Source: Listeria seeligeri serovar 1/2b str. SLCC3954
GTDB taxonomy: Bacteria; Bacillota; Bacilli; Lactobacillales; Listeriaceae
Direction: 5' to 3'
DNA: 64,000 bases
Assembly: GCF_000027145.1 (NCBI RefSeq)
Contig: NC_013891.1
Coordinates: forward strand, 1,426,001 to 1,490,000
Every line of letters begins with the position of its first letter. Position 1 is the first letter of the stretch. Position numbers and translations under genes: made by a program. Shown here piece after piece: positions 26,567-36,509 of the stretch. The notes under the pieces were generated by a model that was not told the DNA's origin, searched no databases, and worked only from the letters and a program-made list of their open reading frames with translations.

Positions 26567-28959
26567 TAACCTGCCATAAACTGATCTGGTGTTATTCCTT
26601 CCATTCCAATCATTGGGTCAATCTCCATAATGTTTTCAACCGTTAATATTCGTTTGTTCGTCATTTGTTCTAGCATTACATCTTCGCTAGTTAAACGTTC
26701 TGAAAGTGTCGTGTTACGTTTATTTTCATCGACCCGCTCCACTCCCATCCGAAACGCCTCTTCTTCTCCGCAAAGAATCAAAAATTGTTTACTTCGAGTG
26801 ACTCCCGTATAAAGCAGGTCACGTCTAAGCATTCGGTAATAACTACGTACAATCGGCATAATTACAATAGGAAACTCACTTCCCTGAGCTTTATGAATGG
26901 AACAACAGTATGCATGAGTCAGTTGATTGAATTCTTGCCGGTAATAAGAAACTTCTGTTTGATCAAATTGCACCACAATCATATCTTGTTTTTCCGTATT
27001 TTCTTTGGCATAAATAATCGAGATAATTTCGCCTATATCACCATTAAAGACATTTTTTTCAGGTTGATTAATTAATTGCAACACTTTGTCATGGACACGA
27101 TATTTTAATTCTCCAAATTGCACTTCTTTTCGTCGGCCAGTATCATTAGGATTGAAAATTTCTTGCAATTTTTTATTTAAAATATCAATTCCTGCTGGTC
27201 CGCGATACATTGGTGCTAACACTTGGATGTCTTTTGCTCGAAATCCTTTATTTTTAGCATTTTTTACAACTTGCTCCACGACATCGCCAATTTGGTTCAC
27301 AGTACAATGAAAGAACGACCGATCAGCACTGTTTTTTGTGAAATCGGCTGGGAGCATTCCCTCTTTGATATTATGAGCCATTTCAATGATAGAAGAACCA
27401 TCTTTTTGCCGATAAATATCAGAAAGTGCAACGGTTGGGATTTGTTTCGAATGAAGGATATCTTTTAAAACTTGCCCTGGTCCGACTGATGGTAACTGAT
27501 CTTGGTCGCCAACTAACACCACTTGCATATGAGCTGGTAATGCACGAAACAGCTGATTAGCAAGCCAAATATCAACCATCGACATTTCGTCCACAATTAA
27601 AAGTCGCCCATCAATTAATCTTTCCGCATCATCATCCATTTGTTCCTGCCCATTCATACCAAGCAAACGGTGAATAGTCATTGCTGGAAGCCCTGTAGAT
27701 TCTGACATCCGTTTAGCCGCTCTTCCAGTTGGAGCTGCTAATAACACTGGGAAAGTCGCTCCATCTTTATAGGCATGTGGGTCGAGACTTACACCATTTA
27801 ATTCTGCATATAATTCCACAATTCCTTTAATAACAGTCGTTTTCCCTGTTCCAGGACCACCAGTTAGCACAAGCATCGGTGACATTAATGCTTGTGCTAA
27901 GGCTTCACGCTGGGAATCGCCGTAATGAACACCAATTCGCTCTTCTAATTCACCGAGCGCGAGCAAAAATTCCGACTGAGGAAATTGTTCTTGGTATTCC
28001 GTTTGTTTAAGCATTCTTTTTACATGATAAGCAAACCCACTTTCTGAATAATAAAGCGAGGGCATATAAACACGTGTATTTTCAGTGATAATTTTTTGCT
28101 CTTCAGCGAGTTTCTCGACTTGTTCCATTAAAATCGCTTGATCAATCCGAACCCCTTCACTCTCTTCCAGTAAATAAGTCACTTCTGCAAGTAAGGCTTC
28201 TTGTTCCATATAAACATGCCCTTGCTGCATACAAACTGAATCTAGCATAAATAAAATCCCGGCACGAAGCCGCTCTGGATGGTTTCCTCCGAGGCCAAGT
28301 TTCCGACCAAGTTCATCCGCACGTTGAAAACCAATTCCTTTGACGTCTTCAATTAATTTATAAGGATTATTTTCTAACACTTCAATCGCATTTTGCTTAT
28401 AAGCTTGAAAAATTTTCATAGAAAGTTGCGGACCGAATCCATATTCATTAAGTCCCACCATGACATGTTCTAAACCTTGATTTTCTTGAAGTGAAGCAAG
28501 CAAACTCTCTGCAGCACCAGATGGCAGTTTTGGAACCGTATTTAATAAGCTCGGATCAGATAAGATTCGAGTAATCGCATCATCGCCAATTGTATCGACA
28601 ATATTTTCTGCCGTTACTTTACCAATACCTTTAAAAAGTTCTCCTGATAAATAATTAATTAAGCCCGCACGTGATTGTGGCATTTCTTTCCTAAAACGCT
28701 CTGCTTTGAATTGTTGACCAAATTTGGCATGTTCTTGCATTTTTCCATAAAAAGTATAAACTTCTTGTTCATGAAGTGCCGGAAAAAAACCAGTCACAAT
28801 AATATCTTTTTCATCCCAGTCTGCATTCGTTTCTTTTACAAGAATTCGCACAACAGAAAAGAGGTTTTCGGCATTATAAAAAATGGTGGACAGCATCGTG
28901 CCCTTCATAAATAATTCTTCTGGTGTATCAAATAAGGCAAGTGATTCTTGTTCAGCCAT
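26566..28959 (-). CDS. recD2: ATP-dependent DNA helicase RecD2
   Basis: RecD2 is a 5-prime to 3-prime superfamily 1B helicase found in bacteria, usually without RecBC, with roles in repair and replication-fork handling. The 797-residue protein has an N-terminal OB-like region, tandem helix-hairpin-helix motifs (about 90-215), Walker A GGPGTGKTT near 366-374, DEMSMVD, GDQDQLPSVGPG and the C-terminal UvrD_C_2 motif AYCCSIHKAQGSEFP. The start has an AAAGGAGG site at 10 nt. It ends an operon with the TPR and hydrolase genes. Confidence 0.95.
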   Translation of the reverse strand: MAEQESLALFDTPEELFMKGTMLSTIFYNAENLFSVVRILVKETNADWDEKDIIVTGFFPALHEQEVYTFYGKMQEHAKFGQQFKAERFRKEMPQSRAGLINYLSGELFKGIGKVTAENIVDTIGDDAITRILSDPSLLNTVPKLPSGAAESLLASLQENQGLEHVMVGLNEYGFGPQLSMKIFQAYKQNAIEVLENNPYKLIEDVKGIGFQRADELGRKLGLGGNHPERLRAGILFMLDSVCMQQGHVYMEQEALLAEVTYLLEESEGVRIDQAILMEQVEKLAEEQKIITENTRVYMPSLYYSESGFAYHVKRMLKQTEYQEQFPQSEFLLALGELEERIGVHYGDSQREALAQALMSPMLVLTGGPGTGKTTVIKGIVELYAELNGVSLDPHAYKDGATFPVLLAAPTGRAAKRMSESTGLPAMTIHRLLGMNGQEQMDDDAERLIDGRLLIVDEMSMVDIWLANQLFRALPAHMQVVLVGDQDQLPSVGPGQVLKDILHSKQIPTVALSDIYRQKDGSSIIEMAHNIKEGMLPADFTKNSADRSFFHCTVNQIGDVVEQVVKNAKNKGFRAKDIQVLAPMYRGPAGIDILNKKLQEIFNPNDTGRRKEVQFGELKYRVHDKVLQLINQPEKNVFNGDIGEIISIIYAKENTEKQDMIVVQFDQTEVSYYRQEFNQLTHAYCCSIHKAQGSEFPIVIMPIVRSYYRMLRRDLLYTGVTRSKQFLILCGEEEAFRMGVERVDENKRNTTLSERLTSEDVMLEQMTNKRILTVENIMEIDPMIGMEGITPDQFMAG

Positions 28960-28984
28960 CCAAAAGCCGCCTCCTTTCTATAGT

Positions 28985-29653
28985 TTATTCTGCTTCGTTT
29001 TCTAAATCTTGAATGGCATTTAACGCATTTTCAGCTAGCTCATGTGGAACACCTGTAGCTAAAGCACGTTCAAAATAAGTCTTCGCAAGGACAATGTCAC
29101 CCTGCCAAGCAAGATATGCTGCCCCGATATTATAAAGCGCATCTGGATCTTCTGGTTTTACAAGTAATACTCTTTCTAACATATTAATTGCATCCTCGTA
29201 AAAACCGCTACGGGCAAGGACAATTCCATATTGAAATAATGCTTCTCCGTCTTCTGGATTTAATTCTACGCTTCGAAGTAAATAGGGCATCGCAAGCGTT
29301 AATTCTTCCATCTGCACAAAACTCATTCCCAACATGAAGAATAAATCCCCATTTTCCATACCTTGTTTCGTTGCATTTTGAAAACTATCTGCCGCTTCTT
29401 GATATCTTTCTAACTCATAAAATAAATTCCCTAAACTATAATAAGCTGCTGGAACAGTGTCATCTAATTCTAACGCTCGTTTGAAAAATAATTCAGCTCG
29501 TTCAAAATCATCCATTGATAACAAAACGTTCCCGAAATTAATATAACCTACCGGATCGCTTGGATGTTCTTCAATCACTTCTGTAAATAGTTTTACCGCT
29601 TCTTCTAAATTACCTTCTTGCATTTGTTTAATTCCTAATTGATTTTTATCCAT
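28985..29653 (-). CDS. Tetratricopeptide repeat protein (YrrB-like)
   Basis: The 222-residue protein consists almost entirely of about six TPR units, seen as repeated patterns such as YINFGNVLLSMDDFERA, YYSLGNLFYELERYQEA and LYNIGAAYLAWQGDIVLA. TPR proteins act as protein-binding scaffolds; no enzymatic motif is present. Its place directly upstream of recD2 matches Bacillus YrrB. The partner is unknown. Confidence 0.87.
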   Translation of the reverse strand: MDKNQLGIKQMQEGNLEEAVKLFTEVIEEHPSDPVGYINFGNVLLSMDDFERAELFFKRALELDDTVPAAYYSLGNLFYELERYQEAADSFQNATKQGMENGDLFFMLGMSFVQMEELTLAMPYLLRSVELNPEDGEALFQYGIVLARSGFYEDAINMLERVLLVKPEDPDALYNIGAAYLAWQGDIVLAKTYFERALATGVPHELAENALNAIQDLENEAE

Positions 29654-29665
29654 TTTGTTCTCCTT

Positions 29666-30406
29666 CTATTTTGCTTGATTTTGTACAGACGTTTTAAGCC
29701 AAGAAATCATCGCATTTGCAACTTGTTCTGTTTGTTCTGTTCCGGTAATCGTCGCTTTTCCGTCACCATGTTGCGTTCCGTAAGAACCAAATTGCGCATG
29801 ATTGCCTCCTTCAATTGATACAAATGTCGTATCTTTTGGCAAATATTTTTTACTTTCATTGTAGGAATCTTTATTTAATACTTTATCATTCGTTGCTGTA
29901 ATTGAAATAGCTGGGAAAGAAGCATTTTTTAGCGTTCCTTTTTCGTCTGGATAACTTGCCAAGAAAAACACACCTTGGATTTCATCTTCATTATCGTGTG
30001 CAAACCGGGAAGACATAACGCCACCAAGCGAATGACCACCAATCACAAACTTTTCGTCAGGCGCTTCGTCAATAATATCCGCAGCACGATTTTTTCCAAA
30101 AACAGCTAAATTCAGCGGCATTTCGACTATGTATGTTTTATAACCACTAGAAGCAAGTTCTTTCGCAAGTGGTGCGTAACTAAGTCCGTCAATAAATGCT
30201 CCTGGGTATAAAATAACACTCATTCCAGCATCTGTTTTCCGTGGTGTAAAGACAAGGATATTATTTTCCTCGAGCACATCCACTGTTTTGGTAGAATTTG
30301 CGGCATTTTCTGCTACATCAGATGGTTCTGAATTAAAATATAAATATCCCCAAACCATTAAACCAAGTAAAACAATGATGCTCCCAAAAATCGCTATCTT
30401 TTTCAT
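29666..30406 (-). CDS. Membrane-anchored alpha/beta hydrolase
   Basis: The 246-residue protein has an N-terminal signal anchor (IAIFGSIIVLLGLMVWGYLYF) and no lipobox Cys, so the enzyme is probably outside the membrane. The fold is alpha/beta hydrolase (Abhydrolase_5 type): nucleophile Ser126 in GGHSLGG, Asp174 in TATNDKV and His203 in GGNHAQFG form a complete triad. The substrate is unknown; an esterase or lipid-related role is possible. It is 12 bp upstream of the TPR gene and absent from the matching Bacillus position. Confidence 0.85.
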   Translation of the reverse strand: MKKIAIFGSIIVLLGLMVWGYLYFNSEPSDVAENAANSTKTVDVLEENNILVFTPRKTDAGMSVILYPGAFIDGLSYAPLAKELASSGYKTYIVEMPLNLAVFGKNRAADIIDEAPDEKFVIGGHSLGGVMSSRFAHDNEDEIQGVFFLASYPDEKGTLKNASFPAISITATNDKVLNKDSYNESKKYLPKDTTFVSIEGGNHAQFGSYGTQHGDGKATITGTEQTEQVANAMISWLKTSVQNQAK

Positions 30407-30477
30407 AAAGGACCTCTTTTCCCTGTTTCGTATAATATTTTACCATAAATCCTGCTTAAAAAAACGCATTTAGACAG

Positions 30478-30516
30478 GAAAAAACCGGAGTCTTGTCGAA
30501 AACAAGATTCTCCGGT
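30478..30516 (-). terminator. mnmA terminator
   Basis: ACCGGAGAATCTTG pairs with CAAGACTCCGGT and is followed by a T-run on the minus strand just after mnmA. Confidence 0.85.
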
Positions 30517-30524
30517 CAAAAATG

Positions 30525-31658
<1,134 letters not shown>

Positions 31659-32807
31659 TTATATTTTCATTAATCGCCTAACTACTTCACTTATCTTCGT
31701 AGCCGCTATTTCGATTTCTTCTAAATGATTTCCAAGTCCAAAACTAATCCGGACTGTTTCTTGAACTCCAGGATGCCCTTCACCAAAAAGTGCAACCAAC
31801 ACATGAGACGGATCGACTGTCCCAGCTGTACATGCAGAACCACTAGAAACAGCAATCCCGTCCATATCCAAATTCATTAATAACTGTTCAATTGAAATTC
31901 CTGGGAAACGAACACTAAACACGTGTGGTAAAGTCGCCGTTTCAAGTCCGTTTACTTCAAAGTCTAATCCAGCTTCACGCCAAATCTCTGCCATCCGTTT
32001 TTTAAACGAAATATACTCTTCTTTTTTAGACTCGCGTTCATTTGAGATAATTGTAGAAGCTGCACTGAAACCGCATATTCCTGCAAGATTTTCTGTCCCA
32101 GCACGACGTTTTCTCTCTTGTTCACCACCATGCATTTGGTAAGTAAGTCGAGTACCATTTTTGACATATAAAAAACCAACCCCACGTGGTCCATTTATTT
32201 TATGAGAAGAAGCAGTTAATAAATCTACTCCTAACTCCGTAACATTTATATTTAACAATCCATAAGCTTGAACTGCATCTGTATGAAAAAGTGCTTGGTG
32301 ATCTTGAAGCAAGGCCCCAATATCTGCTAAAGGCTGAATAGAACCGATTTCATTATTTCCATACATAATAGAAACAACTATTGTATCAGGACGCAACTGA
32401 GAAGCTAATGACTCTAAAGAAACTACTCCGTGCTTATCAACAGGTAAATAGGTAATTTCAAAACCTTGTGTTTCTAAATAGGCACAGGTTTTTAAGACAG
32501 CATGATGTTCAATCTCCGTAGTGATGATATGTTTGCCTTTTTCTTTATTTGCCATTGCTGCACCAATTAGCGCCAAGTTATCGCCTTCAGTACCTCCGCT
32601 TGTGAAAATAACTTCCTTTTCCTCTGCGTGAATACTTCTAGCAATATTCTCTCGAGCCATATCTAGAGCTTTCCGCGCCTCTCGTCCAGCATAATGAATG
32701 CTTGAAGGATTACCGTACGTATTCGTAATTGCGCCAAGCATTGTTTGGACTACTTCTGGATGAATCGGACTTGTCGCAGCATGGTCTAAATAAATTCTGT
32801 TTTCCAT
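31659..32807 (-). CDS. iscS: Cysteine desulfurase (IscS/NifS family)
   Basis: The enzyme takes sulfur from cysteine with pyridoxal phosphate to form a persulfide. In the 382-residue protein the PLP Lys lies in TASSHKINGPRG and the active Cys in VSSGSACTAGT, which has the longer loop of class I desulfurases. In Bacillus the homologue (YrvO) works with MnmA. It forms an operon with mnmA, is preceded by a predicted promoter, and lies downstream of 6S RNA and near cymR. Confidence 0.95.
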   Translation of the reverse strand: MENRIYLDHAATSPIHPEVVQTMLGAITNTYGNPSSIHYAGREARKALDMARENIARSIHAEEKEVIFTSGGTEGDNLALIGAAMANKEKGKHIITTEIEHHAVLKTCAYLETQGFEITYLPVDKHGVVSLESLASQLRPDTIVVSIMYGNNEIGSIQPLADIGALLQDHQALFHTDAVQAYGLLNINVTELGVDLLTASSHKINGPRGVGFLYVKNGTRLTYQMHGGEQERKRRAGTENLAGICGFSAASTIISNERESKKEEYISFKKRMAEIWREAGLDFEVNGLETATLPHVFSVRFPGISIEQLLMNLDMDGIAVSSGSACTAGTVDPSHVLVALFGEGHPGVQETVRISFGLGNHLEEIEIAATKISEVVRRLMKI

Positions 32808-32861
32808 TTTTATCGCGTCCTTTTTTGTAGACGAATTCCCTTTCGCCGTTAATCGTTTCTT

Positions 32862-32891
32862 ATTGTAACAGCAATGCTCCTGTAAAGTAAA
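32862..32891 (-). promoter_or_regulatory. Possible promoter of iscS-mnmA
   Basis: TTTACT (32886-32891) and TACAAT (32862-32867) are 18 bp apart on the minus strand, after the 6S RNA terminus. Confidence 0.5.
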
Positions 32892-32916
32892 GAGGAATTA
32901 CTCCTATTTACAAGAC

Positions 32917-33124
32917 AAAAAAAAGAAACCCCAATCGTACCGTTTAGGATTCCCTTCCTTTGAACCCGCTCTCAATTAAAGCAGGTGGGTGCTCTGTCTA
33001 ACGGTTTGCACTTCCTCGTGTGAAGGCATGTGCGCCGCGCCGGAACTCCAAGCTCCCTAGGTATAAAAAATTGTTCGGTTCAAAAATATCAGGAACTATA
33101 TCGAATACATTAGGGTTTCTTTTA
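32917..33124 (-). ncRNA. ssrS: 6S RNA
   Basis: About 200 nt in the iscS-rarA gap fold as 6S RNA, which binds sigma-A RNA polymerase by mimicking an open promoter. The ends pair: AGAAACCC near the 5-prime end with GGGGTTTCT before the final T-run. Known landmarks are present: the GTTCCTGATAT 5-prime segment, the GC-rich central arm (CGGCGCGGCGCACATG) and AGAGCACCCACCTG on the 3-prime strand. No protein is coded here. The gap from iscS to rarA holds only this RNA, its promoter and the iscS promoter. Confidence 0.92.
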
Positions 33125-33131
33125 TTTATTT

Positions 33132-33160
33132 AGAATACCACATGATGGACGAAATTTCAA
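33132..33160 (-). promoter_or_regulatory. Predicted sigma-A promoter of 6S RNA
   Basis: TTGAAA (33155-33160) and TATTCT (33132-33137) are 17 bp apart, placing the transcript start at about 33125, at the end of the closing stem. Confidence 0.7.
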
Positions 33161-33190
33161 TGCTAGCGACTTTTTATCTTGGAGCTTTAT

Positions 33191-34474
33191 TTATTCCGGT
33201 TTCGCTTTATTTTCATTGATTTTTTGGTAAACTCCAGCGATTGTTTGTTCAAATTTGGAAGTGAATTTTGGTTCATAATATAATTTATCTTTGAGTCTGT
33301 CAGGTAGATATTGTTGATTTACCCATCCATTTTCATAGTTATGAGGATACTTATAATCAATTGCTCGACCGAGTTTTTCGGCACCAGCGTAATGGCCATC
33401 GCGAAGATAATCTGGGACTTCGCCACTATTCCCTTTTCTAATATCTGCTAAAGCGGCATCAATTGCCATAATAGCAGAATTTGATTTAGGAGATAAACAT
33501 AGTTCAATAACCGCATTTGCGAGTGGGATTCGCGCTTCAGGAAAGCCAACTTTTTCAGCTGTTTGAATGGCAGCAAGTGTATGCGCACCTGCTTGCGGAT
33601 TAGCGAGTCCGATATCTTCGTAAGCCATAACGAGCATTCTTCTACTAATACTAACTAAGTCTCCCGCTTCAATCAAACGCCCCATATAATGAAGTGCCGC
33701 GTTCGCATCACTACCACGAACAGACTTTTGAAAAGCACTAAGCACATCATAATGAGCATCTCCGTCTTTGTCATGGGCTAAACTTTTCTTCTGCAAGCAT
33801 TCTTCCGCTACTTCTAAAGTAATTTGGGTAATCCCGTTTTTATCTACTTCAGAAGAAATAACTGCTAGCTCGAGTGCATTCAGAGCGCTTCGAACATCAC
33901 CATTACTCGCAGTCGCAAAATGTTTCTTAGCAAACTCATCTATCTCAACATGATAGTTACCAAGCCCGCGTTCTTTGTCCGCTAGTGCCCGGTCCATCGT
34001 TGTCATAATATCTTCTACTGTTAATGGTTTTAATTCAAAAATTTGTGTTCTGCTCCGAATGGCCGGATTAATAGCAATATATGGATTACTGGTTGTCGCA
34101 CCAATTAAAATAATCGCACCACTCTCAAGTAATGGTAATAAAAAATCTTGTTTTGCTTTATCCAAACGATGTACCTCATCTAATAACAAGATAACCGTCC
34201 CGCTCATTTTTGCTTCTGCAGCAACAACTTCCATATCTTTTTTATTATTTGTTACGGCATTTAATGTTCGAAATGCATATTTAGTACTTCCTGCAATCGC
34301 ACTTGCAATCGAGGTTTTTCCAATTCCAGGCGGTCCATATAATATCATAGAAGATAATTGTTTTGCTTTGACCATCCGGTAGATAATTTTATCTTTACCG
34401 ACTAAATGCGTTTGCCCTACAATTTCGTCTAAAGATTTCGGGCGCATCCGGTAAGCTAAAGGTTGAATTGCCAT
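33191..34474 (-). CDS. rarA: Replication-associated recombination protein A (RarA/MgsA)
   Basis: RarA is a clamp-loader-like AAA+ ATPase acting at stalled replication forks. The 427-residue protein shows Walker A GPPGIGKTS near 46-54, Walker B LLLDEVHRLDK, GATTSNPY and the C-terminal MgsA domain (MLVMAYEDIGLANPQA, YKYPHNYENGWVNQQYLP). It has a strong AAGGAG site and is divergent from cymR. Confidence 0.96.
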   Translation of the reverse strand: MAIQPLAYRMRPKSLDEIVGQTHLVGKDKIIYRMVKAKQLSSMILYGPPGIGKTSIASAIAGSTKYAFRTLNAVTNNKKDMEVVAAEAKMSGTVILLLDEVHRLDKAKQDFLLPLLESGAIILIGATTSNPYIAINPAIRSRTQIFELKPLTVEDIMTTMDRALADKERGLGNYHVEIDEFAKKHFATASNGDVRSALNALELAVISSEVDKNGITQITLEVAEECLQKKSLAHDKDGDAHYDVLSAFQKSVRGSDANAALHYMGRLIEAGDLVSISRRMLVMAYEDIGLANPQAGAHTLAAIQTAEKVGFPEARIPLANAVIELCLSPKSNSAIMAIDAALADIRKGNSGEVPDYLRDGHYAGAEKLGRAIDYKYPHNYENGWVNQQYLPDRLKDKLYYEPKFTSKFEQTIAGVYQKINENKAKPE

Positions 34475-34548
34475 ATAACCGCTCCTTCTTAAGTTCTTCT
34501 TTTATATTATAACATAAGAACACCTGTACGTTCACCCACTTGTTTCCG

Positions 34549-34577
34549 TTGCCTTCTTTCTGTAATTCCGATATAAT
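34549..34577 (+). promoter_or_regulatory. Predicted sigma-A promoter of cymR
   Basis: TTGCCT (34549-34554) and TATAAT (34572-34577) are 17 bp apart, about 47 bp before the cymR start. Confidence 0.72.
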
Positions 34578-34623
34578 AGATGCGGTATAAGTGTTTTTCT
34601 GAAACTACTGGAGGTTAAATGAA

Positions 34624-35046
34624 ATGAAAATTACTACAAAAGGTCGCTATGGCTTAACAATAACACTTGAACTGGCAAAGCGAATTGGCGAGGGACCAAT
34701 TTCCCTTCGTAGCATTGCGAAAGAAAAAAATCTATCCGAGCATTATTTAGAACAATTAATTGGACCATTGCGTAACGCAGGGATTGTCAAAAGTATCCGC
34801 GGAGCTCATGGTGGTTACGTGTTAAACGGTGATCCTGAAAAAATTACCGCTGGCGATATAATTCGCACACTGGAAGGACCTATCGTTCTTGTGGAAAGTA
34901 TGGAAGACGAAGAAGCTGCCCAGCGTGAATTGTGGACCCGAATGCGTAATGCCGTTCGTGATGTGTTAGATCAAACAACCCTTAGTGATTTATTAAAACA
35001 TAATTCTGATACTGAATTATCTGATGGTTACATGTTTTATATTTAA
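34624..35046 (+). CDS. cymR: Rrf2-family cysteine metabolism repressor CymR
   Basis: CymR represses cysteine-synthesis and sulfur-uptake genes when bound to CysK. The 140-residue protein has the Rrf2 winged helix (ITTKGRYGLTITLELA, SIRGAHGGYVL). It contains no cysteine at all, so it cannot hold an Fe-S cluster like IscR and lacks the redox Cys described in the Staphylococcus protein. Its site next to iscS-mnmA supports the name. A GGAGG site precedes the ATG. Confidence 0.93.
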   Translation: MKITTKGRYGLTITLELAKRIGEGPISLRSIAKEKNLSEHYLEQLIGPLRNAGIVKSIRGAHGGYVLNGDPEKITAGDIIRTLEGPIVLVESMEDEEAAQRELWTRMRNAVRDVLDQTTLSDLLKHNSDTELSDGYMFYI

Positions 35047-35048
35047 TG

Positions 35049-35080
35049 AAAGGAGCCTGTTTTTGGATAGGCTCCTTTAT
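35049..35080 (+). terminator. cymR terminator
   Basis: A 10-bp stem AAAGGAGCCT / AGGCTCCTTT with a 10-nt loop follows the stop; the T-tract is short. Confidence 0.65.
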
Positions 35081-35164
35081 CTATCATTTAAACGGTATTT
35101 CCCCTATTAAAATATCTGAATATTCCGAAATAAACCTGTCGATAAAACAATTGAAAGCGTTTCA

Positions 35165-35181
35165 TGTTAGATAATCTAACC
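35165..35181. promoter_or_regulatory. Upstream GlnR-type box of amtB
   Basis: TGTTAGATAATCTAACC fits TGTNA-N7-TNACA except for the last base. It lies 27 bp upstream of the predicted -35. Confidence 0.72.
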
Positions 35182-35207
35182 AAATTGATTGAATTGATAA
35201 ATAATTC

Positions 35208-35235
35208 TTGCCTTTATTTGAATATAGTGTATTAT
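35208..35235 (+). promoter_or_regulatory. Predicted promoter of amtB-glnK
   Basis: TTGCCT (35208-35213) and TATTAT (35230-35235) are 16 bp apart and lie between two GlnR-type boxes. Confidence 0.58.
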
Positions 35236-35258
35236 AAACGCATAAATAAAATATATCA

Positions 35259-35275
35259 TGTTAGTTTATCTAACA
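35259..35275. promoter_or_regulatory. Downstream GlnR-type box of amtB
   Basis: TGTTAGTTTATCTAACA is a perfect TGTNA-N7-TNACA palindrome placed just after the predicted transcription start and before the ribosome site, as expected for repression. Confidence 0.8.
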
Positions 35276-35290
35276 AAAGGAGAGTTGAGT

Positions 35291-36496
35291 ATGGAATCAG
35301 TATTTATGTTCTTTTGTACTTTATTGGTTTGGTTAATGACACCAGGAATTGCATTATTTTACGGCGGTATGGTTAGACGCAAAAATGTTTTGAGTACAGC
35401 AATGTATAGTTTTAGTTCGATGGCCGTTATTTCTATTCTTTGGGTTATTGTCGGTTACTCGTTAGCTTTTGCACCAGGTAATGGCTTTATCGGCAGTTTT
35501 GATTGGACTTTCCTTCATAATGTTGGATTTGCCGCAAATGATACTTACTCCGATGCGATTCCACATATTCTTTTCATGATGTTTCAAATGACTTTTGCTA
35601 TTTTAACAGTAGCTATCATTTCTGGGGCATTTGCAGAACGGATGAACTTCTCCGCTTACTTAATTTTCATCATCCTCTGGTCTTTATTAGTATATTCTCC
35701 CGTTGCTCACTGGGTATGGGGCGACGGTGGTTGGTTACGAGAACTTGGCGCACTAGATTTCGCTGGCGGAAATGTTGTTCATATTAGTTCCGGTGTCACT
35801 GGCTTAGTCTTAGCAATTATGATTGGACGCCGTAAAGAAGCTGATTCTGCTTCCCCGCATAATTTACCACTTGCTTTAATCGGCGGAATTCTCGTTTGGT
35901 TTGGTTGGTACGGATTTAATGTTGGTAGTGCCTTAACTATTGATAACGTTGCAATGGCTGCTTTTGTTAATACTAATACGGCTGCAGCTGCTGGTATTAT
36001 CGGTTGGGGATTAGTCGAATGGCTTATTAATAAAAAACCGACGATGCTTGGTACTATTTCCGGAGCAATTGCGGGACTCGTTTCTATCACTCCGGCTGCT
36101 GGATTTGTCACTGTTCCTAGTTCATTAATTATCGGTTTCCTCGGTGGAGCACTTTGTTTCTGGGCAGTTTTTTGGCTAAAAGGAAAAGTGAAATACGACG
36201 ATGCGCTGGATGCGTTCGGCCTTCATGGTATCGGTGGTATTTGGGGCGGTATTGCAACTGGGCTATTCGCTACAACGAAAGTAAATGAAGCTGGTGCGGA
36301 TGGTCTATTTTACGGTAATGCTTCCTTAGTAGTGAAACAATTAATCGCAATTGGATCAACAGTCGCTTATGTAGCTGTTGTAACTGCCTTGATTGTTGTC
36401 GTGGTAAAACTCTTCTTACCAATTCGCGTAAATGAAGAACAAGAATATAAAGGACTTGATTTGACGCTACACGGCGAAAAAGCATATCAAGAATAA
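35291..36496 (+). CDS. amtB: Ammonium transporter AmtB (NrgA)
   Basis: AmtB is a trimeric channel of 11 membrane helices that lets ammonium enter when nitrogen is low. The 401-residue protein begins MESVFMFFCTLLVWLMTPGIALFYGG and contains the pore His motifs DFAGGNVVHISSG and AFGLHGIGGIWG. An upstream ATG at 35258 falls in the GlnR box and lacks a ribosome site; 35291 has AAAGGAG at 9 nt. It forms an operon with glnK (13-bp gap). Confidence 0.95.
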   Translation: MESVFMFFCTLLVWLMTPGIALFYGGMVRRKNVLSTAMYSFSSMAVISILWVIVGYSLAFAPGNGFIGSFDWTFLHNVGFAANDTYSDAIPHILFMMFQMTFAILTVAIISGAFAERMNFSAYLIFIILWSLLVYSPVAHWVWGDGGWLRELGALDFAGGNVVHISSGVTGLVLAIMIGRRKEADSASPHNLPLALIGGILVWFGWYGFNVGSALTIDNVAMAAFVNTNTAAAAGIIGWGLVEWLINKKPTMLGTISGAIAGLVSITPAAGFVTVPSSLIIGFLGGALCFWAVFWLKGKVKYDDALDAFGLHGIGGIWGGIATGLFATTKVNEAGADGLFYGNASLVVKQLIAIGSTVAYVAVVTALIVVVVKLFLPIRVNEEQEYKGLDLTLHGEKAYQE

Positions 36497-36509
36497 GGGA
36501 GGAAACAAT

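Noticed and set aside
33975-34382. Plus-strand open frame of 135 codons opposite rarA
   Set aside because: Composition reflects the complement of rarA; no start signals or homology.
35152-35164. Palindrome TGAAAGCGTTTCA as a CcpA cre site
   Set aside because: It is one base short at the centre of the cre consensus, so it was not listed as cre, only mentioned beside the GlnR box.
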